Source of the DNA: Clostridium facile
GTDB taxonomy: Bacteria > Bacillota > Clostridia > Oscillospirales > Ruminococcaceae
NCBI RefSeq assembly: GCF_014297275.1
Contig: NZ_JACOQK010000001.1
Location: 1,798,001 to 1,862,000 of the forward strand
DNA: 64,000 nucleotides
Direction: 5' to 3'
Of this stretch, positions 8,025-16,100 are shown in pieces. How positions within the stretch are numbered: position 1 is the stretch's first letter; each line of letters begins with the position of its first letter. The notes below the pieces were generated by a model. That model saw only the letters and a program-made list of their open reading frames with translations, searched no databases and had not been told where the DNA came from. Both the position numbers and the translations under genes were made by a program.

Positions 8025-9268
8025 AATGTATAATTTCAATATTCAATTTTTAAAACCTCGTTATCTATTCTAATTTAGTCTGGTGGTCTCACTCCAAATA
8101 ACTTTTTTATTATTAAGAATTGATTATAGTTTTTGTTCCTATCTCTTTCTCTCTAATACCAGTTATTATCTTCCAGATATGATTTACTTATAACCATTTT
8201 TTAACAATTATAAGTTTTATTAAAAAATCATTACACCTGATTCCCTAATAATTTATCATAAGTTCAGATAATTAGGTTTCTGTCTGTTTTAACCTTTTTA
8301 ACAGGCTTACCTATTACATTGGACTATCCCCTAAATATTAATTTGTATTACAATGTATCACTACTTTGTAATAAACCAACTGTTATATCTTCAGTTAGTT
8401 TTTATGGGGAGTATAAAACAAACGCTGTTTTATACATAAGTTCTTATTTCATGGGACTGTACCTTTTCCTTTACTTCTAAATGTAACCAATTAAAACAAA
8501 TTATTCTATCTTCAATAAACTTGTAATTACTTTAATCGAACACTCAAATAACAGTTCAAACTATATCTTATGATACTGCGTTTAAAGATAACTAGTACAT
8601 TGGCATAACCCTCATAATTCTATTGAGCGTATTACTTGCCGATCCTTCATGAACGATATTGTTCTTTTCAGTAGATCATACTTACTGTTACAATATCTTA
8701 TCTCGTCTTGTTAGCACATTGGCCTAACCTCGTTAATTTATAATATATTCTATCCTTTTACAGCTTTTTCAATTACAGTACATCAATCTTTATTTCTGCA
8801 CTTTTTCTCGAATCTTCTATTTTACTGTAAATAACAAGATAGTTGAGGAAAATCTCCTCTGTGTACCTCCCACCCTAATTGCTTTACAATTAAAATGTTC
8901 AGTTTCTATAGGCACTCACCATATCTATATACAATGATATATATTTAAATTTCTTGTTTGCTGAATTTTTTTAAATTGCTTTTAACTCTTTAAAAGCCGT
9001 ATCTCTCAAGTTTCCTTATGAAATACTAATAAAATAACCCCTCAGCAAATCAATCTGATTCTCAATAACAGCTATGCTTCTTTTTTGTAGTTCATTCACT
9101 TCGGGTTGGAAAAAATCTTATTGCGCTTTGGCGTTTTTCTACAACTCCCGCTTCTTTCAGCTTAGCCTCTTTCTCATATGGGAATACCTATTCAATTGTG
9201 AGCCTGGAATTTCTTCACCATTCATTGGTATCACCCTTCTTCCTTTTTGGTATTGGGTTATTCTCTAT
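7992..9268 (-). ncRNA. Large structured noncoding RNA candidate, about 1.28 kb, class unknown
   Basis: No minus-strand frame of 60 codons exists in this block, yet it is bounded by a perfect sigma-A promoter (TTGACA, 17 bases, TATACT at 9275-9303) and a strong terminator (7992-8024). The predicted RNA is full of local hairpins: a 10-bp perfect stem at 8411-8435, 9 bp at 8374-8400, 7 bp at 8347-8373, 8 bp at 8187-8216, and 5 bp at 8285-8306 and 8843-8860. Two nested long-range helices organise the 5' end: AATAACCC at 9255-9262 pairs with GGGTTATT at 9033-9040, and AATACC at 9249-9254 pairs with GGTATT at 9183-9188. A motif with a CCAATGT loop occurs three times (8316, 8597, 8716). Long ornate bacterial RNAs such as OLE, GOLLD and ROOL have this look, but I cannot match it to any of them. 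Transcription is inferred, not observed. Confidence 0.6.
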
Positions 9269-9274
9269 GTCTAT

Positions 9275-9303
9275 AGTATAGCACCATGTTCGTGCAATGT
9301 CAA
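9275..9303 (-). promoter_or_regulatory. Perfect consensus promoter driving the large noncoding RNA
   Basis: On the minus strand, TTGACA, exactly 17 bases, TATACT. The expected start is near 9268. It is back-to-back with the plus-strand DUF1292 promoter at 9414. Confidence 0.8.
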
Positions 9304-9413
9304 TAGGTTTTTTAAAAAAACTTTATTCTTTTTATTTTAATTGTCATTCTTTTCACAAATTTAAGCTATATTGTAAATTTATCATATTTGTATTCCTTCA
9401 CCTAAAAAATACA

Positions 9414-9442
9414 TTGACTTTCCCTTTCACTCAGGGTAAAAT
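9414..9442 (+). promoter_or_regulatory. Promoter of the DUF1292 gene
   Basis: TTGACT, 17 bases, TAAAAT, about 33 bases before the ATG at 9475, which has a GAAAGGGG site. Confidence 0.75.
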
Positions 9443-9474
9443 AACTATAGCGATCTTGAAAGGGGTGTTCTAAT

Positions 9475-9777
9475 ATGGAACAACAGGAATATACACCAGA
9501 TATTTATACGCTAGAAGATGAAGAAGGCAATGAAGTTGTATTTGAAATGATTGATAGTATCGAATTAGATGGGCAAAAATATTATGCAATGATGCCATAC
9601 TATGAAAATCCAGAGGATATGCTCAACGATGACGGCCAGTTAATCGTTCTGCGCAATGAAGTAGTAGACGGTGAGGAAATGATGGCAACCATCGACGATG
9701 ATGAGGAATATGACCGCATTGGCGAAATTTTTATGAAACGAATTACAGAAATGTTTGAAGACGATGAGGAAGAATAA
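9475..9777 (+). CDS. DUF1292 domain protein (YrzB-like)
   Basis: A 100-aa, very acidic cytoplasmic protein matching the DUF1292 pattern: YTLEDEEGNEVVFEMIDSIELDGQKYYAMMPY, then a segment with VLRNEV and an Asp/Glu-rich tail. In Firmicutes such genes (yrzB) usually sit near yrzL/yqgF and alaS. Here it stands alone, between a divergent noncoding RNA and the 6S RNA. The molecular function of the family is unknown. Confidence 0.85.
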   Translation: MEQQEYTPDIYTLEDEEGNEVVFEMIDSIELDGQKYYAMMPYYENPEDMLNDDGQLIVLRNEVVDGEEMMATIDDDEEYDRIGEIFMKRITEMFEDDEEE

Positions 9778-9791
9778 ACAAAAAATTCTTC

Positions 9792-9819
9792 TTGAATTTT
9801 TCAAATAAAATGTTATAAT
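9792..9819 (+). promoter_or_regulatory. Promoter of the 6S RNA
   Basis: TTGAAT, 16 bases, TATAAT, placing the start near 9826. It lies 15 bases after the DUF1292 stop. Confidence 0.7.
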
Positions 9820-9825
9820 ACTATT

Positions 9826-10016
9826 AGTGACTGCCTTGTCACGTTTGTACAGTTTTATTAATCCAACACTTATGAATTGGGAGTCTAGGCTCTTCTTGTG
9901 GATTGCAGACCTCCCGCTTTGGCGGAAGAAGGGAGCGCGAAACAAGAAGGAGGACACCCACCTGTTGCTATGGCACGGGTTTTTCATCCTGTACGACGGC
10001 AAGGTGGTTATTTTTT
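9826..10016 (+). ncRNA. ssrS: 6S RNA (SsrS), sigma-A RNA polymerase regulator
   Basis: About 190 nt, the usual 6S length. The ends pair into a long closing stem: GACTGCCTTG near 9829 pairs with CAAGGTGGTT near 10001 with some G-U pairs, and GTACAG pairs with CTGTAC just inside. The middle is an open bubble followed by an apical arm with the hairpin CCGCTTTGGCGG. The segment GGACACCCACCTGTTGCTATGGC, read in two parts, fits the conserved 3' half of 6S RNAs. It ends in a T run at 10010. 6S RNA mimics an open promoter and sequesters the housekeeping holoenzyme in stationary phase. The tcdA gene follows directly, a neighbourhood I recall for one Bacillus 6S RNA. Confidence 0.8.
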
Positions 10017-10045
10017 ATACCAAAAAAACAGAAAGGGATAATTGT

Positions 10046-10753
10046 ATGGAACACTGGTTATCCAGAACTGAAGCGTTAATCGGGACAGAACAAACCCAAA
10101 GGTTGCAACAAGCAAGAGTAGCTATCCTGGGGCTAGGAGGAGTCGGAGGAGCCGCTGCAGAGGCAATTTGCCGTGCTGGAGTTGGAAATATTCTGTTAAT
10201 GGACCATGATATTGTGGATATTACAAATATCAACCGTCAGTTATTTGCTACAACAAAAACAGTAGGTCAAGAAAAATGCCTTGCTGCTGCCCAAAGGCTA
10301 CAAAATATTAATCCAGATTGCAAATTAACGGTACATCAAACCTTTTACCAGGCAGATACCCGGGAACTTCTGTTTCAATTCCAACCAAATTTTGTAATAG
10401 ATGCCATTGATACCGTCACATCTAAATTGGATTTAGCAGTGGAATGCCAAAAGCGCAATGTAAACCTAGTGATGTCTATGGGAACAGGAAATCGTATAGA
10501 TCCATCTAAATTTCAGATTGGAGATATATCTGATACAGCTGGATGCGGTTGTGCTTTGGCACGTGTAATGCGGAGAGAGCTAAAAAAACGTGGTATTTTA
10601 CACCAAGCTGTTGTCTATTCCACAGAATTTCCCCAAACCATTGTGGTAGATTCTTCTCATGGGAAACATTCCCCCGGCAGTATCTCTTTTTGTCCTCCAG
10701 TAGCTGGTTACTGTTTAGCCTCCTATGTAGTGCAATATCTAATCAAAATATAA
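10046..10753 (+). CDS. tcdA: tRNA threonylcarbamoyladenosine dehydratase (TcdA/YgdL family, E1-like)
   Basis: A 235-aa ThiF/E1-like ATPase. The nucleotide-binding loop is AILGLGGVGGAAAEA, followed by DHDIVDITNINRQ (the conserved N-x-x-R-Q), DAIDTVTSKLDL and SMGTGNRIDPSKFQIGDISDT, the pattern of TcdA/CsdL. The enzyme ATP-dependently cyclises t6A37 of tRNA to ct6A. The start is set at the ATG at 10046, with GAAAGGG eight bases upstream. The longer open frame back to 9827 runs through the 6S RNA and is not coding. A Cys pair (AGCGCALARV) lies near residue 165. It may be read through from the 6S promoter or from its own. Confidence 0.9.
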   Translation: MEHWLSRTEALIGTEQTQRLQQARVAILGLGGVGGAAAEAICRAGVGNILLMDHDIVDITNINRQLFATTKTVGQEKCLAAAQRLQNINPDCKLTVHQTFYQADTRELLFQFQPNFVIDAIDTVTSKLDLAVECQKRNVNLVMSMGTGNRIDPSKFQIGDISDTAGCGCALARVMRRELKKRGILHQAVVYSTEFPQTIVVDSSHGKHSPGSISFCPPVAGYCLASYVVQYLIKI

Positions 10754-10954
10754 TTTTTACTATATAGCTATTAAAGTTTCTATTATGCCAAATTTCTCTT
10801 TCTTAGGATTATTTATTACGAAGTTTTAGATTACAAAAAGCCAAAATTCCTCTTTTGTTTTATCTACTAGTACAGCGTACTAATCATCATTTTTATCTTT
10901 TTATAAGAAGTGTTTCGTTTATCCCTGTTATTTGTCGAATTACAGTATACATAA

Positions 10955-10997
10955 AAAAAGCCTGTTGTGAAATACTATTCGCAGCAGGCTTTTTATT
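10955..10997 (+). terminator. Terminator between tcdA and the TSUP genes
   Basis: A 15-bp stem starting AAAAAGCCTG with some G-U pairs, an 11-base loop, and a terminal TTTTT. Confidence 0.8.
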
Positions 10998-11024
10998 TTG
11001 TTGCATAAATGATTGAGGGATTTT

Positions 11025-11375
11025 ATGAAAAAACATTTCTTTTGTCTGACAGGGGCCATAGCAGGTTTGCTGAATGGGCTATTTGGCGCTGGAGGAGGGG
11101 TTGCAGTTGTTCCTTTGCTAGAACACGCTGGGATTGACACTAAGAAATCCCACGCAACCTCCATTGCCATTATCGCTCCTCTGTCACTGATAAGCAGTTT
11201 ATTGTATTTTCAAAATGGTAGTATTGATTTTTCTCTGGCTTGGTCCTATCTGCCCTATGGATTTGCCGGAGCCTTGGCTGGTTCCCTATTTATGAAAAAA
11301 ATTCCAACAGCAATCTTGAAACGTTGTTTTGGTGCTGTAATGGTAATATCAGCCATCCGATTATTTTTAAAATGA
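11025..11375 (+). CDS. TSUP/TauE-SafE family transporter, N-terminal half protein
   Basis: A 116-aa membrane protein with about four hydrophobic segments and the family glycine motif GLLNGLFGAGGGVAVVPLL near its N-terminus. Full-length TSUP anion exporters are about 250 aa with two homologous halves. Here the halves are separate genes: this one ends in ATGA, overlapping the ATG of the second half. The ATG at 11025 (GAGGGA upstream) is preferred over an upstream TTG at 11013. The family exports sulfite, sulfoacetate or related organic anions; the substrate is unknown here. Confidence 0.8.
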   Translation: MKKHFFCLTGAIAGLLNGLFGAGGGVAVVPLLEHAGIDTKKSHATSIAIIAPLSLISSLLYFQNGSIDFSLAWSYLPYGFAGALAGSLFMKKIPTAILKRCFGAVMVISAIRLFLK

Positions 11376-11773
11376 TCCTAACAATTATTGTCGGTTTTTT
11401 ATCCGGTGTAGCTGCTTCCTTAGGGCTGGGAGGCGGTTTTGTATTGCTATTATACCTGACTGCAGTTGCCAACGCTGGGCAAATGCAAGCACAAGGGGTT
11501 AATTTGGTTTTTTTCCTACCAATTGCTGCGTTATCCCTTATTATTCACGCAAAAAACGGATTTATTGAAAAAAAGCCATTACTACCGGCTATCTTATGGG
11601 GAGTTATAGGAGTATTAGTAGGAAGTTTTATTGCATTTCATATTCCTGTAGAATGGCTTTCCAAATTATTTGCAGGGTTCATCCTTATTTTAGGAATCAA
11701 GGAACTCTTTTTTCCGAAAAAGGAAAATAAAAAAGATGGAGGAGCTGAATCAAAAAAGCCTTCTAATCGGTAA
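11372..11773 (+). CDS. TSUP/TauE-SafE family transporter, C-terminal half protein
   Basis: A 133-aa membrane protein beginning MILTIIVGFLSGVAASLGLGGG, i.e. the second copy of the TSUP glycine motif, with four hydrophobic segments and a basic C-terminal tail. The start overlaps the stop of the first half by four bases (ATGA), which implies translational coupling and equal dosage. The two probably form one transporter. Split TSUP pairs are known in Firmicutes, so this is unlikely to be a recent frameshift. Confidence 0.8.
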   Translation: MILTIIVGFLSGVAASLGLGGGFVLLLYLTAVANAGQMQAQGVNLVFFLPIAALSLIIHAKNGFIEKKPLLPAILWGVIGVLVGSFIAFHIPVEWLSKLFAGFILILGIKELFFPKKENKKDGGAESKKPSNR

Positions 11774-11889
11774 TCCCTGTATATTGAATCTTTCTATCCT
11801 GATACAACAGAGTTTAACACGATAATTTTTATATTATCGATTCATCTACACGAAAAATCTTCAATAGATGTCTTTCAACCGCTTATAAC

Positions 11890-11926
11890 AAAAAAGAGCA
11901 TGGTATTAAAATACCTAGCTCTTTTT
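11890..11926 (+). terminator. Terminator of the TSUP pair
   Basis: AAAAAGAGC and GCTCTTTTT arms enclose an inner GGTAT/ATACC stem. Confidence 0.8.
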
Positions 11927-12013
11927 CATCATATAGTTATTATAGATTTCCATTGTCCATTTGGCTATTTTCAGTGAAACTAAAGAAACATTTTGTTTTT
12001 CGATCATGAAATT

Positions 12014-12574
12014 TTACAGATATTTTATTATTTGAAAAATTCGTATGATAAGCAGAATAAAGGCGATAAACATTAAAAAAATACCAATGGCACGGCTTAT
12101 CTCCAAAGATAGCTGGGAGGGTTGAACCTCTTTAAAGTGCCATCCATATCGTAAATACCAAACCTTTTTAGGAAAAAATGTAAGAAAAATACCCCCAACT
12201 AAGAATGGTAAAATAATCCATCCATAATGAGATCCATCTATTTTCTCCTCCCTTTCAACTAAAATATCACACAACGTACTACCGTCAACATAACGGTTTT
12301 GATCATAACCTTCGCTCCATCCAGAAGCTCCACTACTGCTTGAACCCTCCCACCAGTAAGAAGAACCATTTGGATATATAATCTTGATATCATAATAACC
12401 ATAAGAATTTCCGGAAATGGTATATTGATAGATATTAGTGCCCTCTGAGATAGTACTATTGTTTACATCTACTGTAAATATAGAATCACCCTTGGTTACA
12501 GTATAGGTAGAAGAACAGCCTCCTAACATAAATAGTAATACAATTGTCCACAATAACAAATATAACTTCTTCAT
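12014..12574 (-). CDS. Membrane lipoprotein with DUF6199-like C-terminus
   Basis: A 186-aa protein with a lipoprotein signal peptide (hydrophobic 3-17, lipobox LGGC, Cys20). A Ser/Gly/Tyr-rich extracytoplasmic segment (about 25-110) follows. The C-terminal part has two hydrophobic segments (about 115-133 and 160-182) around FPKKVWYLRYGWHFKEVQPSQ, which resembles the DUF6199 pattern (Pro-Arg/Lys-x-x-W ... W ... PS). Function unknown. Monocistronic, with an AGGAAGG-type site upstream. Confidence 0.65.
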   Translation of the reverse strand: MKKLYLLLWTIVLLFMLGGCSSTYTVTKGDSIFTVDVNNSTISEGTNIYQYTISGNSYGYYDIKIIYPNGSSYWWEGSSSSGASGWSEGYDQNRYVDGSTLCDILVEREEKIDGSHYGWIILPFLVGGIFLTFFPKKVWYLRYGWHFKEVQPSQLSLEISRAIGIFLMFIAFILLIIRIFQIIKYL

Positions 12575-13111
12575 TTTATATCCTTCCTTTTTCTTCTAAT
12601 TATTTTTAGCATAACAGATATCGTTTGAAAAGTCAATTTTTGTCGAAAAATGGATAATAGAAAAATGATATGATATACTACGGAAAAATTGTATTTTATG
12701 GTAATTATTTAAATAGTTAAATTAGAACATTCCTTTCAGCATATATTATACTTAAAAATGCGTTCAAATGTTATTTATTGTTCACACTCAATTTATTTTA
12801 CACGTTCAAAATAGATTTTTATTTGACACAAGCCATAAATTGAAAAAGCCGAGGCCACCAGTTCAACGGGTGGATTGCACAGCTTTTAAAAGGAGCTATT
12901 CAACAGCTGAACCCCTATAAGAGGTGATGGAATGATATTATTGCATCACGCGCACTGTTATCCCTAAACAGGTCAAAAATAATACTATTTTAATTCACTA
13001 TTTTTTCGTATATCCTGCCATTTTTCGACTCATATAAAACTTGCTTTAGAATTATTATATTATTCTTTTCCTGGTAAAATCAGGAGATTTTTCCGCGTCA
13101 AAAGACACCAT
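12575..13111. other. Gene-free spacer containing an IS200-like end relic
   Basis: Between the lipoprotein and GH78 genes. The first 250 bases are AT-rich with no feature. The segment 12850-12975, described separately, is a row of hairpins. No coding frame is convincing. Confidence 0.5.
12850..12975 (+). mobile_element. Probable left-end relic of an IS200-type element
   Basis: Four consecutive hairpins: CCACC-A-GTT-C-AAC-G-GGTGG at 12855-12873 (8 bp with one mismatch), AGCTTTT/AGGAGCT at 12881-12897, GTGATG/CATCAC at 12924-12949, and CTGTT/AACAG at 12955-12971. The CCACCAGTTCAAC-type palindrome followed by leader hairpins resembles the 5' end of IS200-family insertion sequences, where the hairpins mark the cleavage end and block translation. 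No transposase frame follows. A small structured RNA is the alternative. Confidence 0.4.
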
Positions 13112-13161
13112 TAAAAATATATCTCCAACCTTTCTATCAGAAAAGTTGGAGATATTTTATA
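13112..13161 (-). terminator. Terminator of the GH78-type gene
   Basis: On the minus strand, a 13-base-class stem (ATCTCCAAC with GTTGGAGAT extended by A-T pairs) precedes ATATTTTTAA. Confidence 0.8.
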
Positions 13162-13188
13162 TTAAGAGAAAAAGAAAATGATTATTTA

Positions 13189-16100
13189 CTATTTTTTCTT
13201 TTGGGTGAGTAATATTGCTACACCTGCCAAGGCAATAGTTGCTAATCCTGCAATTGGAGTAACGTCACCTGTTTTGGCTGCGTTTGCTTTTGTTGTGGTA
13301 GATTCTTGTCCTGTTTGTGTACCGTCTGCTTTGTTGTCATCTGGTGTTTCGGTAGATGGTTTTTCTACTGCTACCAGACCTTTCATTGCTTCTTGTACTC
13401 TTTCTACTGCTGAGTCTACTTCTTCCTGGGTTGCATCTTCGTTCGCCATCACTGCGTTTGCTTCTGCTACTGCTGCTTGCAGTACTGCATAGCTTTCCGC
13501 TGTATATGCGTTCGTATCTTTGCCGTTGGCTTCCGCAATTACTTTTTCCAGGATGGATTTATCTGCTTTGTATCTCAGGTTCAGCATCGCGTTCAACAGA
13601 TTGCTTTCTGCTGTTTCGATTTCTGCCTGCATTGCATTGTCTTTATCCGCTAATAAATCTTGCGCTGCTTTCAATGCTTCTAAGAATTCTGCCTGACCTG
13701 CTTCTACAAAGTCATTCATGTCATAGCCTTCTGCCAAGGATACCAGAGCTTCTAAGGAAGTAATATCACCTTTGACAAAGCCTAATTTATGGATTTCTGT
13801 CATCAATGCTTTCCATGCTGCGTCTATTGCATCCTGAGTTGCTGCTGGATCTGCCGCAATTTCTTTTGCTGCATCCAATGCTGCGTTGAAGGATTCCTGT
13901 ACATCTGCGATGACATTATTGAATTCTTCACTCGCTTTCTGTTCTTCTGCATAGGTAATTACTTTATTTAAAATAGTTTTGTCAGAATCTACTACAGCTG
14001 ACTCACCAACTGTAATCGTACGATCAATCGATAAAGCGAAATCTTTACCTACAGAAATTTCATCTAAGTAGAAGGATTCACTTTGGCCATTTCGTACACC
14101 AAATCCGCCTCCAGTTGGAAGATTATTATTAATTGGAGTAATATCTACTAAAACGCCATTTAAATAGGTTAATATTTTCCCATCAACAATTGCGATTTGG
14201 AATGTATTTTGTTGTCCTGCTGGTTTTAGGTTAGATAATTGTATTGTATTGAAATTGGATACTTTTCCATCAATACTAGTGTGTTTTTTCAATGTGTTTT
14301 TGTCGGAACGGAACTGCCAGAAATAGAAATTTTTGGAGTCCGCTGCGCAGAATGCAATATTCCCCGCATTGTTTTCAATAGTAAATTTACCACTGTAAAC
14401 GGTGTTGGAGTTGGAAATCCAATCGGAACCTACATTTGAGATTACAACTTGGCTCTTTCCTGCATAAGCACTTCCATTGGAAATTTTTAATCCAGGAAGG
14501 GTTTGATCGTTTTTATCATCAAATGTGTTGGTATAAACTGGTATAACCGTCATGTTACTTAAGTCAAAATTAGGTGCTAATTCTGCCAATTTATCAGAAG
14601 ATGTTGCATTAAGTACAGCCTGCTCTAATGGTTTTACACCTGTAACAGTACCATTTTCATCTACGGTAATGGCATCCCCTTCTTTTACTGTATAAGTAAC
14701 ATTTGAGAGTTCCACTTTTTCTCCATTTTTACGGGTACCTATTAATTTTGCCGTTGTAGCCTCTCCTGGTACGAGCTGTTTATCTTGTCCATCTAATGCT
14801 AATTCAATCGATACATCTACAATATCAGTATCATCAACTTGAACTTCTTCCATAACCTGAATCATACGGTCTGTTGAAACAGCAACATCATTACCAACCG
14901 AAATATCATTCAAAATCCATGCCTCACTGCTGCCGTTTCGGCATCCAAAGGAACCAGCCATTGGTAAACTGGTATTTGCCTCTGTTACATCAACCAATTC
15001 TCCATTTAAATAAGTACGAATTTCATTGTTTGAGCTGATAATCATAAAGCTATTTGACTCACCATCTGGTTTTAAATTGGTCAGTGGAACCGTTTCAAAA
15101 TTATCAAACTGTCCATTGATATTCGTATGCTTTTTCAAAGTACTGTTATCAGAACGGAATTGCCAGAAATAAAAATTTTTATCGTCTTTTGCATTAAAGG
15201 CAAAACTTGCTGCTTTGCTTTGGATGATGAATTCTCCTTTATAAACAATGGAATCATTTTCCGCCCAGTCAAATCCAACTGGTGAAATAATCTTTTGATT
15301 TTTTGCCATCTGTACGCCACCATTGGATACAATTAATCCTGGCATAGTTTGGTCATTTGGATCATCAAATGAATTGTTATAATATGGATCTAAAATCTGA
15401 ATTCGAGTTGCATCAAATCTAATGGAAAGTTCTCCATATACTCCACTTACTAACGCATTTAATACCGATTGTTCTAATGCTTTTGCCCCTGTAACAATCC
15501 CATTTTGATCTACTGTAATAGCATCTCCCTCTTTTACAGTATAAATAATATTATCCAGTTGTTTTCTGCTGTTATCACCATAAATTGCAACCAGATTTGC
15601 TTGTGTAGACTCACCTACCTCAAGCTGTTTGCCATATTGGTCAATATCCAGCTCAATTACAATATCTTTGATTTGGTCTGCTGGAACAGGTTCCTCTCCA
15701 ATAACGGTAATGACAATAGATGTTGTACCTGTTTGTCCTTGATAGGTAGCAGTTACCGTAATTGTGGTATTCCCCGGCCTTAACAAATTTAAAGTTCCAT
15801 CTTGTGCAATCGTAGCGACAGATTCATCACTGCTTTGGAAAGAAAGTTGTACATCACTGCTTGGGATAATATCACCAAACTGATCAGAAATAGTTGCTGT
15901 CACGTATTTATCTGTCTCATTTAAATCAATCGAGTTTCCACCTGGGACATAAGCGGAAACATAAACGACTGGAACGGATGGTACTTCTTCAGTAGATATT
16001 GCAATAGAATGGGTACCAGAGCCCAGCTGTACTGATAAGAATTTACCTTCACGAGTAGCATCTACTGTTTTACCATCTACAATCAATTTACCATAAGATT

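Noticed and set aside
9074..9340. 88-codon plus-strand frame in the noncoding block
   Set aside because: No ribosome binding site or family match. It runs across the minus-strand promoter and the antisense of the structured RNA.
9827..10045. N-terminal extension of the tcdA frame
   Set aside because: The DNA is the 6S RNA gene, the extension has no family similarity, and a good ribosome binding site precedes the ATG at 10046.
12850..12975. A metabolite riboswitch for a neighbouring gene
   Set aside because: No downstream plus-strand gene exists, and none of the conserved cores I know (cobalamin, SAM, THF, glycine, c-di-GMP) is visible.
13189..14000. Long plus-strand frames opposite the FIVAR repeats of both giant genes
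   Set aside because: They are antisense shadows caused by the biased Ala/Glu-rich repeat codons. The minus-strand proteins have signal peptides, family domains and anchors.
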